DNA from: Azorinus chamasolen
Lineage: Eukaryota; Mollusca; Bivalvia; Cardiida; Solecurtidae
Assembly: GCA_963576725.1 (NCBI GenBank)
Contig: OY755237.1
Coordinates: 68,465,472 to 68,529,471 of the forward strand
Length of the DNA stretch: 64,000 nt
Direction of reading: 5' to 3'
Translations under genes and position numbers: made by a program
The notes under the pieces: model-generated
What the model was told of the DNA's origin: nothing
What the model saw: the letters and a program-made list of their open reading frames with translations, nothing else
The model's database searches: none
In this document: positions 1-11,074 of the stretch, one piece after another
Numbering within the stretch: the first letter of the stretch is position 1
How the letters are laid out: the number at the start of each line of letters is the position of its first letter

Positions 1-578
1 AAAACTGTCTTAAAAAGAAAAAAGATTAACTTCAATGTATTGGTTGTTGACGACAGGTTTTAGTGTAGTAAATTTCGGAGCAGTGCAAAGGGTAATAGTC
101 TAGCATAAGCATATTGAATCATTGAATGCAATCGATTGGTAGGAAACAGCATTATACCTTTCTGGCATTCAAATGTGATTCACAGACCAAAACCAATCCA
201 CTGTTCGTTGTGAATTTTAATGGTTTCGTTTTTGTACCAAATATGTGCCATTTCCGAGAGTTAATGTTCATCATTCATTTATGCAAGCCCACTATCATCC
301 TCTTTTTTGTCCAAAATACCACCATCCAGCATGTGATTAAATTCGAAATCTCCTTTAACATCTTAATTCCAGTTCAATGATCTTGTGTTTGTTTAATTAC
401 AAATCTGTCTCATTTCGAAATGGTGTCAAAAGTATTCTACACCGAGTTCATTGCCTTAAATAACTCTTAGTTAATTACGAGTCGTGTTCATTATCGATGC
501 TCGATGCTTATTAATATCAATAAAACCATGTGCGATGCTTCGTCAAGGCGAAAAGCCATATTAACATTATTATAATTG
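1..578. other. No gene recognised
   Basis: This A+T-rich stretch has no reading frame resembling a known family, and no clear palindrome or microsatellite was seen. The short open frame at 126-380 has no recognisable domain and ordinary non-coding composition. Confidence 0.5.
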
Positions 579-700
579 GTTCATCGAAACTCTGTTATCC
601 TCCTTTTATAGGCACAGCTGTCAATTAATGCCTTGCGTCTCCCTCCTGTCAAAACCGACTTAACTATTTCACTGCAATGGTGAATCATTGGGTAGCTCTG
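579..700 (+). repeat. Dispersed repeat M, copy 1
   Basis: About 110 bp resemble 16430-16540 in the same orientation. Both contain ATCCTCC, TATAGGC, CAGCTG, CTCCCTC and GCAGCTCTG-like words in the same order. Neither copy has a shared open frame, so it is called a dispersed repeat of unknown class. A C-type fragment (CAAACAGTTTG then GATGAGACGC) follows directly at about 708-745. Confidence 0.5.
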
Positions 701-799
701 CAAACAGTTTGCATTTAGATGAGACGCTGAATAACTGATTAACGTCCAACCAGCGTCTAAATTGGTGTGTGACATGATTAGTCTGCTTTGAAACAAAAC

Positions 800-1707
800 A
801 AAAAAAATAAACTAATTTAAGCAGACCGCATATTTTTCAGACGACATTATTTAGCAGCGAAAGTGTTCAAGGACTTTGAATGATTAATGCGTTTGGGAAG
901 CCCAGAACCAGACGTTTATGATAGTTTCTATGACATTATGAGCCAGTTTTATATCAAGCAAGCTTCACATGACGATAATGCAAAATGGGGAGGAAGTGGA
1001 ATTGTGTCGAGTATTGGTTGCCTTTCAAACGAAACGTTTCAATGAACATTTTACTTGAATAGACATTCGTTGAATAGAAGTTAGTAAAAATCATTGTAGG
1101 TGATGGCGGATTTCCTTCCAGCTTATGGACAATAATTACGTATTTGTAAAACAACATATTGTTTTCACTAGCGGGTTGTGTTCCGGCATATGGACCTTAC
1201 TTATTTGTAAAACAACATATTGTTTCTTTTAAAAAATATTCATAATCGTATACTAAGTGTCAACAGTCTTTAAAGACAGTATTGGTTTTGCATTTTGTTC
1301 ATAGTTCATGCCCTTGTATATTATTTGGGTTAAATACACCATGGAAATGTCCACAATTTGTTAGGTAAATACTGTACTATGTCATCTATCAAAACACAAG
1401 CATGATGATGTACATCTTATTATGGTGAGAAAAACAAAGCATTGTCGTTTAAGTCTTAGCGAATTAACATTTATGACGTTATTGCACAGAAAGCCTCTTA
1501 AAATGATCATGATAATGTACCTCTAATTATAATGTAAAACGCAAAACATTGTCGTACTCGTATTAGCGTTTTTGCGCAAAAAGTCTCAGTGAAAAAAATG
1601 ATCAGTTGCGTGATATTTATTTATTGATTTTCTTTATAATTTTATGTATTGAATTTCAGTATTTTCATGTATAAGTCAGTGCACTGCCGTAACATACCGT
1701 TGTTCTG
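800..1707. other. No gene; one short direct repeat
   Basis: No coding sequence was recognised. Near-identical 23-bp words (TTTGTAAAACAACATATTG) lie at 1141-1163 and 1202-1224, about 60 bp apart, suggesting a small local duplication. Confidence 0.5.
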
Positions 1708-1734
1708 TATATATATATACATATATATTATATA
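1708..1734. repeat. TA-rich simple sequence
   Basis: An alternating TA/CA stretch abuts the left terminal inverted repeat of the following element. It makes the exact target duplication of that element unreadable. Confidence 0.7.
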
Positions 1735-2894
1735 CCCTTCTCAATGCGCTCATTTGATTTGTATTGTCGCTAGGGGTGCACGCGCGGGTCCAAAAAAGCG
1801 ATACTGACCCGTAAAAGTGATATGGACTCTAGTCATTTTCACGAACGTGTAACTAAAGCGGGAAGTCATGTGATCACACTACAATGTAATTCCAATACAT
1901 CATCAACAGTTGGTGGCGTATTGTTTTTTCTCTACTAAAATGGCAGCCAAATCTGTCAAACGACAGTCTGCAAGCATTTCGGAGGAATATTTAAACGATT
2001 TAAAAGAAATTGTAAACTCACGGGCGACACGGAAGTCACCAGCAGTTGCCGTGAAGGCATTCGGGGAATATTTGTTATCTAAAGGATTGGATAAAGACTT
2101 TTAAATCATGAAAGCCGAGGACTTAGACCGTCAACTTGGATTGTTTTTTGTTAACCCGAGAACCAACGATGGTGAACTATACAAAAAACAATGTTGGTGG
2201 CATACATTGGAGCTGAGGGGCATATCTATGAGAAGAAAGGTAAGATATTGGCTGAATAATTTTAGCTAAAGCTTCATACTTTTCACTGCCATTTGGTGGG
2301 GTCAATATCGCTTTTTGCTTAACATAGACACTTTGATAGTGTCCAAACACTTTAAATTCAGTTTACTAATCGAATATTAGAGGAATAACTACATTAATTG
2401 TTCTATCATTTCAGACAGTGACAGATGCCCAGTGAAGAGTCTTGTCAAGTATTTAAGACGATTGACCCTCTCTGTCCAAGATTTTGAAGACTAAAAGTTG
2501 ATGGTGACGAAATGAATGATATGTACAGAATGTATTGTTGGAAACATCTGCAGCACAACGAGCGTCTAAGTAACAGTTTATGACAAACAGTTTCAGTTAT
2601 AGTGAAGCTACACCTAGACCATTTCCTGTGTTCAACAATTGTAGTAATATCACAGTGAACGGTTTCTTTAACAAGTAAAACTGTCAGAAACCTTAAATGT
2701 GAAAAAGAGGATTTTTGTTATTGTGTTAAGTTTTGCTGCTATAGTTTGTTACTTTGTGACTTTCAATAGTTTATTGTAGACCATTAAAGGTAATAATCTG
2801 GTATCTGGCTGATACAATCTCGTATCTGGTTGATATTACCTGTTCTTATGATTTTAAAAAAATATACAAATTGGATGAGCGCGATTGAGAAGGG
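1735..2894 (+). mobile_element. TIR-bounded element carrying a Crypton-like gene remnant
   Basis: The left end (CCCTTCTCAATGCGCTCAT, 1735-1753) is matched by the reverse complement of the right end (CCCTTCTCAATCGCGCTCAT, 2875-2894) with one base inserted. Both ends are embedded in TA-rich DNA, so a TATA- or TA-type target duplication is possible but cannot be resolved. The element is about 1.16 kb and contains the tyrosine-recombinase remnant at 1940-2494. Classical Cryptons lack terminal inverted repeats, so either the gene fragment was captured by a MITE-like element or this is an unusual lineage. Confidence 0.6.
1940..2494 (+). pseudogene. Crypton/DUF3504-like tyrosine recombinase remnant
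   Basis: The frame opening at 1940 reads MAAKSVKRQS and then a helical segment ending GLDKDF. An in-frame TAA stops it at 2102-2104. The same frame resumes at once with LDRQLGLFFVNPRTNDGELY, which matches the N-terminal SAM-like/core-binding region of Crypton-derived proteins of the KCTD1/QRICH1/ZMYM type. A strong donor (AAG then GTAAGA) follows at 2240, and an acceptor (TTTCAG) ends at 2414. Downstream, SDRCPVKSLVKYLRRL matches the DPxRCPVK segment of the same family, but its phase does not join the first part and it ends at TAA 2492-2494. The catalytic region normally between these segments is missing. It is a dead fragment; family assignment rests on remembered motifs. Confidence 0.65.
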
Positions 2895-2912
2895 CATATA
2901 ATATAATAATTA

Positions 2913-3040
2913 CTTACTTATGTTGAGGTCAATATGTGTTTTTACGGACCTGTAAAAATGATATTGACCGAGGACCCAGTCCTCGCTCAATATCATTTTT
3001 ACAGGTCCGTAAAACACATATTGACGTCAACATAAGTAAA
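2913..3040. repeat. Long near-perfect palindrome
   Basis: Arms of about 60 bp (2915-2976 and 2980-3038) pair almost completely around a GAGGACCCAGTCCTC centre. Each arm contains GACCTGTAAAAATGATATTG or its complement. A related word (GACCCGTAAAAGTGATATG) lies near 1805 in the adjacent Crypton-like element, linking the two repeats. Confidence 0.75.
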
Positions 3041-3391
3041 TAATTGTATAATATATATATGTATGTTTAAAATTGCATATAGTGTTATGTATATAGTGCA
3101 TATATACCTTGGATCATCTTGTAATTTTGCATTGTTTGTACTGCGAATTTTCTCCCTTCAACATTCTTTCTGCACCACGTACACACCCATAAATAACGAA
3201 CCCATACGAACGTGTTCTAAAGGTTTAAACACAAGTGGAGTTTGTGAAACATTTGTCATTTCTTAGTTTCAAGTTAGTTGATGTCGAATTGTGTATCCAA
3301 TCCTAGACCTAAAACAACATGGTCTACTTATGAAATAATGCATACATGTATATTGTAATCAGGTGCCGGATAATACACATACTAGACTCAT
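3041..3391. other. No gene recognised
   Basis: TA-rich sequence at 3046-3064 is followed by unique-looking DNA. The short open frame at 3063-3266 has no recognisable domain. Confidence 0.5.
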
Positions 3392-3395
3392 TTAA

Positions 3396-3615
3396 CCCAT
3401 TCCCTGATATTGACGACTTTTGTCGATTTTGTAGAAGTCACATTTTGAAACCATTGTGATAAATAGAGCATTTTCTCATATAGGAGCAAATGCTCTATTT
3501 ATCACAATGGTTTCAAACCACACAATTCTAACATTTTCCCTTTCTCTAGTTAATGCTCCTTTTCGATAGATTTATTCAAAGAGGTTGTATCTAAAATAGC
3601 ATATGATGTAATGTT
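3396..3615 (+). mobile_element. MITE family A (TTAA, piggyBac-like)
   Basis: The 220-bp element is flanked by TTAA at 3392-3395 and 3616-3619. The left end reads CCCATTCCCTGATATTG. The central palindrome has GAAACCATTGTGATAAATAG arms around a TATAGGAGC core. It is followed by the family A right half (TTAATGCTCCTTTTCG and so on). No coding capacity. Confidence 0.8.
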
Positions 3616-3770
3616 TTAAGGACTCATAAGCATGGAGTTGTTACCCTATAGTTGCCTGCAACTCTACATTCTGCTCGGCGTATAGTTACAGTTTGTACTA
3701 TAAAGTTCAGGTACTCGTATTGGCCATCAAACTAGATAATCTATCAGGCCAACAGCCACCATTGTGTTAA

Positions 3771-3979
3771 GCCAGTTCATCAAAGGCTATTTTAGACACA
3801 AACTATTTTAATAAATCTACTGAAAAGGAGCATTTACTAGAATCGAGGAAAAATTCGGACTTGTGTAGTGTTGAAACCATGTGAAACTCCAATAGAGCAT
3901 TTTCATGCTCTATTTATCATAATGGTTTTAAAAAGTTACTTTTACAAAGCGTCACAATGCGTCAATATGAGGGAAGGTA
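3771..3979 (-). mobile_element. MITE family A, inverted copy
   Basis: TTAA occurs at 3767-3770 and 3980-3983. The sequence reads as the reverse complement of family A: GGAGCATTTACTAGA, then the palindrome AGAGCATTTTCATGCTCT, then a right end GTCAATATGAGGGAAGG. The palindrome has lost part of one arm and its core. Confidence 0.75.
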
Positions 3980-4084
3980 TTAAGGGATGCTGGTCACGGT
4001 ATTTTATCGACGTAAGTTCTACATAGTACAAGTGTCTGCACACTGTCTGGTGTTTGATTATCAACTGAATCTGTGTTCATTTAA

Positions 4085-4173
4085 CCATTTCCCTCACAAG
4101 GAAGTTTAGACACCTTTGCAAACAGAGTAGACCCGGTAATAATTTTGTAAGTCAATATACCTTGAGGAAAGGG
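4085..4173. mobile_element. Miniature TTAA element, B-like
   Basis: This 89-bp element has TTAA at 4081-4084 and 4174-4177, ends CCATTTCCCTCA and TTGAGGAAAGGG, and an internal GCAAACAGAGTAGACCC half-palindrome. It looks like family B with the central palindrome and right half deleted. Confidence 0.65.
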
Positions 4174-4256
4174 TTAACACAAAATGTCTAACGCAAACCG
4201 AAAACTAAACCTTTCAACTTTACACAATAAATACGCCTTTCTACTCCTTTTCAAAC

Positions 4257-5243
4257 CACAGGGGTCTGGACCGCTTCATGGGGGTCTACATGTACTATAT
4301 AATAACAAGGGTCCCAACTAGCAGAACCGAGATCCGTGTACCACAAGTACAAATATGAATGTAACTCTTGCAATTTCAATGATAACTTTGTAATTATTTC
4401 GGCTATTGAAAGGCAATATATTTTACTATCAAATAAATATAATCTTCTCACGGTAACTTACGCGCAATTATCAATCCAACAACGATTTTCTCAAAATTTC
4501 ACGTGTTTTCTGGGTCATTGACAAACGTTCGTTCACCCCGGTTTCACTATATCACAGCCATAACCTGGCGATTTGCAGTTCAAAAGATGGCGTGGTTCAA
4601 TAAAACAACCCAAATATATCACCAATCTCCATTTATTCTGTCCTCTAAATAAGTAAGCAACTAGCAACAGCGGCCTTTCCGTCTGTCGTTATGTTTCTAT
4701 TTCGGATGCTGCCATTTTGCAACAAATTTGAATGGAGCCATTTCATTGGATGAGCCAAGGAAAAGTTGGGAAATCCGTGACGTCACGTACAATGGCTCCT
4801 TCCTCGACGATTTGAAGCAAACTGACAAAACTCGCTAATTTACATCATTCTTTTGATGCTGGGGACTAAAAATTGGAGGTGGGTGATAGAATTGATTCGT
4901 TTTATTGAACCACGCCATTTTTTAAACTGCAAATTGCCAGGTTATTGCTGTGATATAGTGAAACCGGGGTGAACGAACGTTTGTCAATGACCAAAAAAAC
5001 ACGTGAAATTTTGAGAAAATCATTGTTTGATTGATACTTGTTCATAAGTTACCGTTATAAGATTATACTCATTTGATAGAAAAATATATTGGCTTTCAAT
5101 AGCCGAAAGACTTATTATTTAAATTGTAAGAGTTAAAGTCATATTTGTACTCGTGGTACACGTATATTCGTTCTGCTAGTTGGAACCCTTGTTATTATAT
5201 AGTACACATATAGACCCCAAATGAAGCGGTCCAGGTCCCTATG
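4257..5243. mobile_element. 987-bp fold-back element, hAT-like, exact 8-bp duplication
   Basis: TTTCAAAC at 4249-4256 is repeated exactly at 5244-5251. The ends are CACAGGGGTCTGGACCGC and, reverse complemented, CATAGGGACCTGGACCGC. Imperfect inverted arms of about 370 bp (about 4257-4630 and 4870-5243) surround a unique centre of about 230 bp. An 8-bp duplication and CA-AGGG termini fit the hAT superfamily; Merlin or P elements are less likely. No transposase frame is present. The arms are diverged, so the element is not very young. Confidence 0.75.
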
Positions 5244-5251
5244 TTTCAAAC

Positions 5252-5834
5252 ATCGTCTGCTGAGGGTCTGCTCGGTTTTCTTATGCCATTCATTATACAA
5301 ATTGAATAAACTAGTTAATATTCATGTTGCACATGAATACTCATGGGCTAAAGGGTCAAACATTTTTTCAAAACATCATATCGGCAAATGAATCCTTGCC
5401 GAATCTCTCATTTCAATGAGAGTTAAACAGGTGTAATTAGAAAACGATGCTTAATTTGGTAAATATCAATGTAATTATTCTTTAAACTGTTAGAGAAATG
5501 AACGTCGTTCGAAGTTAAATCACGCCAAATTAAGACGATGGTTTTATCTTTTCACTGTAAATATTAACATAAACAACGCAACAATGATGTCTTTCTTCAA
5601 AATGTGACTTTTCAATCAACAGTTGACTATAAAACAATTGCTGCAGTGGTCTGGGCTATAGTTTTTGGGAATGTAGCTGATACACAATAGTTGTATATAT
5701 GTATAGTTGAACATGTTTCTTTAAAACTGTATTGTGGGGAATTCATTACGGTATGATGACACGCTATCTTGTGTACTTTCCGGAGTAATTTAACTGCTTG
5801 GATACCGGAAACGGGTATATTGACATCTGTAAAT
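5252..5834. other. No gene recognised
   Basis: The first 100 bp resemble a degraded B-type MITE (GAGGGTCTGCTCGG, then ATGAATACTCATGG). The rest shows no family resemblance. Confidence 0.4.
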
Positions 5835-6491
5835 CATCCGATCAGGGTCTGCAATGATTTTCATTCAATATTTCCTCGCAGTTTATACCCTTCCATAGTA
5901 TCGATCCGACATGCAGGCTTCCTTTTTAGATTTGAATCTTTCCATCACTAATGGTAAAGTTTCGTCTAAAATATACGATAAAAGGGAAGATTTCGATATC
6001 AAAATTGTGAATTATCCTTCTCTAGATGGAGATGTTCCCCGGTCTACATCTTATGGGGTTTACATTTCTCAAGTTACTCGCTTTGCCCGAGCCTGTTCTT
6101 TGCTAGAATATTTTAATAGTCGTAATTTACTTATAACTCCATTAGTTATAAACGTCTTAAGCAAGGCTACATATATCATAAAATTCGGAAAGTTTTTTCA
6201 AAATTTTATTACCGAAATTTACCCCTCATTAATAAATATAACTGTAATTTACGGACGTAACTGCAACAAGGTATTTCTCACCCTGAATTATATGGTGATG
6301 TTATCTACAAACTGAGGAAAATTCGGGATCATATCCATTTTCATGATTTGTTTATTAAACGCATTAAAAGTTTTAGGAAGAAAGGTTATGACCCTATGAT
6401 ATTGCACGACACTGCATGTTTGGTTATCGACCCCTTTACAGTCGGTCGCTACGCTTCACTCTTTGCTTGCACGATGACAGGCCGAGGGTAG
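5835..6491 (+). pseudogene. Reverse-transcriptase C-terminal fragment, frameshifted
   Basis: Three pieces in different frames reproduce the region downstream of the catalytic palm of an animal non-LTR/Penelope-type reverse transcriptase family. The first is NDFHSIFPRSLYPSIVSI (about 5850-5908). The second, from 5911, is FLDLNLSITNGKVSSKIYDK, then STSYGVYISQVTRFARAC. The third, after about 6235, is LQQGISHPELYGDVIYKLRK, then TACLVIDPFTVGRYASLF, ending at TAG 6489-6491. Frame changes near 5910 and 6235 make it non-functional. The YIDD-box region lies upstream and is absent. The exact clade is uncertain. Confidence 0.75.
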
Positions 6492-7085
6492 TACGCTATG
6501 ATGGTATACTCTTAAACCAAGAAATGGGATGAGCTTACCAGACTCATGTATTGCCTTTTCTCTGTCGTGCCCTTAACGGCTTCCCTGCAGTTGCTCTGTC
6601 TTCAGCAAAGTCATTGAGACTTTCACAGTTGTTATGCTATGTTTTACATTTTGTACTGTGATTACTGTCATCTATGTTGTGGGGGAAGTCTGGCGGGGAT
6701 ACCTTTATTTACAATGTTTGTTTAGCTAGGGTGACTTTGAGATAAGAGTGAGGTTAGGACGTCCGTAAACCGGTTTAAACCCCAGTGGTTATTTTGCTAC
6801 TGACCGTGCCAAGGCGGTACTCTCCTTGTCACCCTTACTTTTGTTGGTCTTGTGTCTTTGTGCATGTGCGTTTGTTCATGTTTGTTTCTGGTGCTTGTGT
6901 GTTTGTTGGTGTTTTCTGTGTTCTTCTCGTTTGTGTGTGTGTGATTGGTCGTTGTCGTCTTTCGATGGCTGTATATATGTGTATAAATTGCTATATTAAT
7001 TACTTTCTGTCGGTGTTTTGGTGATGGTGGTGTTTTGTGTGTGGCTTTTCCTGCTTGACTTTACTACTTTTTCATATATTATACT
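6492..7085 (+). repeat. 3' tail of the reverse-transcriptase element
   Basis: The sequence following the reverse-transcriptase fragment recurs inverted at 8560-8735 and 22850-23220. Shared words include GGGGATACC, GACGTCC, the palindrome TAAACCGGTTTA, ACCGTGCCAAGGCGGTACTC and a TGTGTGTG-rich stretch. The open frame from 6785 (TVPRRYSPCHP and so on) matches a frame in the 22850 copy only because the DNA is repeated. It is low-complexity and hydrophobic, and is not called a gene. Confidence 0.65.
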
Positions 7086-7299
7086 CCATAGATATGCATT
7101 TCTGCGCCTAACCTAGATTAGAGGCTCCTGTCAAAGGTTCGCACGTATACGTCCTGCACTATTATGTAATTAATATTCCTGATGTCATTTTTCATTTTAT
7201 GAATATTCATGGAGGTGTGGGTTAAACACTGATAGAACATTCCGCTTTAAATATTCTACACTCGAAGGGTGCATTTCATTTTAGATCTCAAACGAACAC

Positions 7300-7790
7300 C
7301 TTCAACCTAAACCTAGAATTACCTTTCAATATATTTGCAGGATGATGTTCATTCAAAATACGTCTTCGTTCCTGCTGATAAGGCATCGAATAGTGTCAAC
7401 AATATCTGACGATTACATTCTATCGATGTCTTGAAGCAGGACATTATTAATACCAAATCATGCATTTCAGTTATTACAGACGAAAAGACCATGTAAAAAC
7501 TGTAAACAACTTAGAGCAGATATAAGGATAACACATCATAAACTTCCTACAATGTATTGGTTGACTAAACTACATAAAAACATATAAAGCGCGTTTCATT
7601 ACTAATTCTAAATATTGTACAACTACAAAAGTGTACATGCTTTTGACTATTGTATAACTAAATTTAATTAACATGTAAAACTGTATTGTGATAAAATTTA
7701 TGAAATTCTCGAATAAATCACTTCTGGTCTATTAAAAACTTTTCCGAACTCTTATGCAATGGTTGATATTAGTAATGATATATTGGCTAA
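7300..7790 (+). pseudogene. Reverse-transcriptase N-terminal fragment
   Basis: Scattered frames match the region before the palm of the same reverse-transcriptase family. They read DDVHSKYVFVPADKAS (from about 7344), RLHSIDVLKQDI, DEKTM, KLPTMYWLTKLHKN (about 7540-7580), YKARFITNSKYCTTT and FWSIKNFSELL (to about 7760). Several stops and at least three frame changes occur. It lies downstream of the C-terminal fragment in the same orientation, the reverse of gene order, so it belongs to a second copy or a head-to-tail Penelope-like arrangement. A possible acceptor TTTGCAG precedes it at about 7342. Confidence 0.7.
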
Positions 7791-8559
7791 AGTTCGTTTT
7801 TATTTTTATTTTTGCATTATTTCTCCAATATTCAGTCCTAAAATTGACCAATTATCTCAATTGGTTTTCCAAATAAATGTATCCAGCGTACTTGAAAGGG
7901 AAATGTGAGCGTCCTGAGTTCTAATTGTCTGCCAGTATGCTTATGTTCTTACTATTCATTGTAAAGATCCGTAGCGCAGGACCACACGTTTGGTACAATT
8001 GCGTGAATTCATTGAACGTTTGGACTTGCGAACGTTGACTTCTTAGTAGTAATCTAACCCAATGTTCGCCTAATTGTGTGCTTTTATTAATTGCTACTGT
8101 GTAAATTAACTGTTGCAAATTAGAGATTCTGTTGTCGATGCTAACGAAATTAAAGCAGATACCGCCATTAAGAGATCTCTGTATGTTTTGAGTAGAGTTC
8201 AGATCTGCTAATTCAAATGCTGCATTGTTCATTGATTTCAGCTACTGGTTCGTATAGTCAACAATACTTTTTATGTATTTTATTGTTATATTTAAATCGC
8301 AGAACCCCATCTGAATTTCAGGACACTGAAAAAACGTTTGATAAATTAACCACATTTACAACACAAAACATGTTTTTGTGAAAAACGTATTCCACAAACG
8401 AACGGTTCGCCTATTACCTTATTGTGTATATTTAACCATAAAACTGCACACTCAAATTTTGCAGACGGGTGACGGGTATTTACAATATCGGTTGGTGTTA
8501 TAACCCTTCACTTTAAGACAACAGCTGAAGAGGCATGTTCAGTCGACGAGAATGTCTTC
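7791..8559. other. No gene recognised
   Basis: A+T-rich sequence, with no recognised coding remains or palindromes. The minus-strand open frame at 7921-8232 does not match a family known to me. Confidence 0.45.
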
Positions 8560-8735
8560 AGTAAGCTGGTGTTAAAACATTGAACGGTCAGTGGCAAGCC
8601 ATCACTGGCGGTTAATACAGGTTTACGGACGTCATAAGCTCACACTCTTTTCAAAATCACCCTAGCTTACTAAACAGTTTAAATTAAGGTATCCCCGTCA
8701 GTCTCCCCATCAACATAGGAGACGGACAGCACACA
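8560..8735 (-). repeat. Inverted fragment of the reverse-transcriptase tail
   Basis: The reverse complement aligns with about 6660-6810. It shares GGGGATACCTT, AGCTAGGGTGA, GACGTCCGTAAACC and CACTGACCGT in the same order. It is probably the end of another, oppositely oriented copy of the element. Confidence 0.65.
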
Positions 8736-9055
8736 TTTAATTGTTCACACAAACATATACACACGATCATAATCGAGTCCTACGTAATGTTTTGATATCA
8801 ATAACTTATATTTGAACATTTTAATAGTGACACATACTTTGAAATAGCAAAAATAGATATATATGAAATATATATTTATTCCGTTGCTATTTGATATTTG
8901 TCTGACCCCAGAGGAAAAAGTGCCATTCCTTTATTGCAAACTACATTAACTGATTTAAAACAATTGTATGTTTGCTAAGACATGTCAATCCGTCCGGAAA
9001 AAATATTGAACTAATAATTAATAAGACATATTTTTAACTGACATACAGAAAAGTA
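8736..9055. other. No gene recognised
   Basis: A+T-rich sequence with a short TATATAT stretch near 8855-8875 and nothing else recognisable. Confidence 0.45.
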
Positions 9056-9259
9056 CAGTAAAACCTTAATACTACGAAATTTTAGAAATGAAGAATGTAT
9101 GTCTTTGTAGGCAGGTGGCTGCTTAATGCAGGGTGAAAGTCACACAGAAAGCTCCTAGAGGAGCTTTCTGCATGACTTTCACCCTGAATTAAGCTGCCAC
9201 CTGTGTTAAAGATCAATAATGGGACGTATTTGAGTGTTCGTAGTATCGAGGTTTCACTG
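9056..9259. mobile_element. MITE family D (TA, pogo/Tc1-like)
   Basis: The 204-bp element is flanked by TA at 9054-9055 and 9260-9261. The ends are CAGTAAAACCTTAATACTAC and, reverse complemented, CAGTGAAACCTCGATACTAC. The centre is a long palindrome: GCTTAATGCAGGGTGAAAGT, then GCAGAAAGCTCC, with GCTCCTAGAGGAGC at 9151-9164. No coding capacity. Confidence 0.8.
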
Positions 9260-11074
9260 TAATTGCTGACTATTGAAACAAAATTTGTCGAATATGAACA
9301 GTTTCATGGTCTGTTTGTTCCAATAGAATATTAAAATAAACAATTTATCCATGCAATCGTTATCATCACACCCTTGATGTCTTCAGTGGTTGATGCAAAT
9401 TAACCATCTGCCTCCATGACCAAGGACTTAGACCTATGTTTGGTGGTCGCTTTAGAGGGATTTCACTTTATTGTTTTACAAATGGGCAAGTACATAAGTA
9501 CCCGCATACACAAACATTAAACATATTTTACACTGTATGCTCTATTGGTGTATCATCTTATATAACAGTTCCATTTTGTCCCTTACTCCTAGCTGACATT
9601 ACGAATACTTGAATAATTAATGAGAACAAAATGTCATGCCAGTACTTTGCACTGGGATATGTGTTTTGTCAGTCCCCTGTCAAGAAAGGTGATCTCCTGA
9701 TTTCTTCATTGGATCGTTGTTGAATGATTGATGCTGTATTAGTATACTGGTATTATATTCATCATAAACATAGCAGCTATACACACTGATTCAGATTCAA
9801 AATAAATATATCAAGCCTAAATTGTTAGAAGGTTTGAAGAATCCCATATAACCGTCTAAATTGATTTTATTACTAAAGTGCTGTTAGTTTCATCTTATTA
9901 CATCATATCGAATATAAAACTTGCGAATTAAGATTCTGTTCTATTATACCCTCTAAGACAGATGCGTACAAAACAGGAATAAATTATGCGTACATACAGA
10001 CACACCGCATGCATATTTCACAGTTGTTTCAAGACCCTGTTCAGACAGCTATCCACAGGTCCTGGGGCTATCGAATTGGTGTTAGACAGCTATATACAAG
10101 TCCTGAGTTATTTAGTCGGTGTATGAAAGGCGTTAAGTACGTGCTTATTGAGTCGTTATATTTGTTTTTTGCATTTTGTTCCTACCATTATTATCATCAT
10201 TACTAAAATTATTATTGTTATTATTATAATTATTTTATTACTATATCACCTCCCTTCAGAATTTATGTTAGAGTTTCTGTCGGCCATAACTAGGTATACG
10301 ATTTAGTACTTCGCGTGGCTGTTCCGTGTGTTGAAAGTACTACCATAACTACTACTGTTTGTTCTTTATTTTATATTATCATCATTCTGTTTATTTCAAA
10401 TTTACCCTATGACCGACCTAGTTGATTAATTTACCTCCACGTTTGATGTAGTGTGCGTATCATAGTCCATAATGTATAAAGTTAAGTATCTACATGTTAC
10501 ATAATTGTCATTGCGTAATATTTTGTTTTTACTTTCTTCTTCAGTGCATCATATCTGACTACATGTACAATGAAAGCGTATAAGATGGTATACTGCTCAT
10601 AAATGGAAACATTCACTCTATCAATTTAGCCTGTGAGGCAATTTTTCACGGGATCAATGACAAGTCCGCGTTCGCTTACATATTAGTTCCTATTTGGTAT
10701 ATTACCTGTCAATTATCATTCACTAGTGTGTGTTGAGTTTGCTGTTACTGTCGCCCATAGGGTATATGTATGATGTATGAACCACAGGCTGTCCCATAGA
10801 GCACTTTTATAATAATTTATATGACTTTGAGTGAACGTCTTATGACTCAGCTCAGTATTCAAGACTTACGACAGTAGAACAAACAATGAAGAGAAAAGAG
10901 GAGTAGAAGCTAATTTAGTCACTTCTGTGGAATAACCAAAATATATTCTAGCAACATATTTTAATTGTAAAATTCGTTAGCTAAATATATTTCAAGTATA
11001 TATGAATCTTGATAGTATTGGGTTTCCAATGCAAACATCTTGTATTTCACTGAAATTAATTACCTAATCAAACA
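9260..11074. other. No gene; TTA-rich patch
   Basis: No coding family was recognised over 1.8 kb. A TTA/ATT-rich simple sequence spans about 10183-10245. The segment at 10036-10125 contains two imperfect copies of an ACAGCTAT...TCCTG word about 55 bp apart. Confidence 0.45.

Noticed and set aside
6785..7024. Hydrophobic Cys/Val-rich frame repeated at 22848-23142
   Set aside because: It is in a repeated non-coding tail of a reverse-transcriptase element and consists largely of TG-repeat translation.
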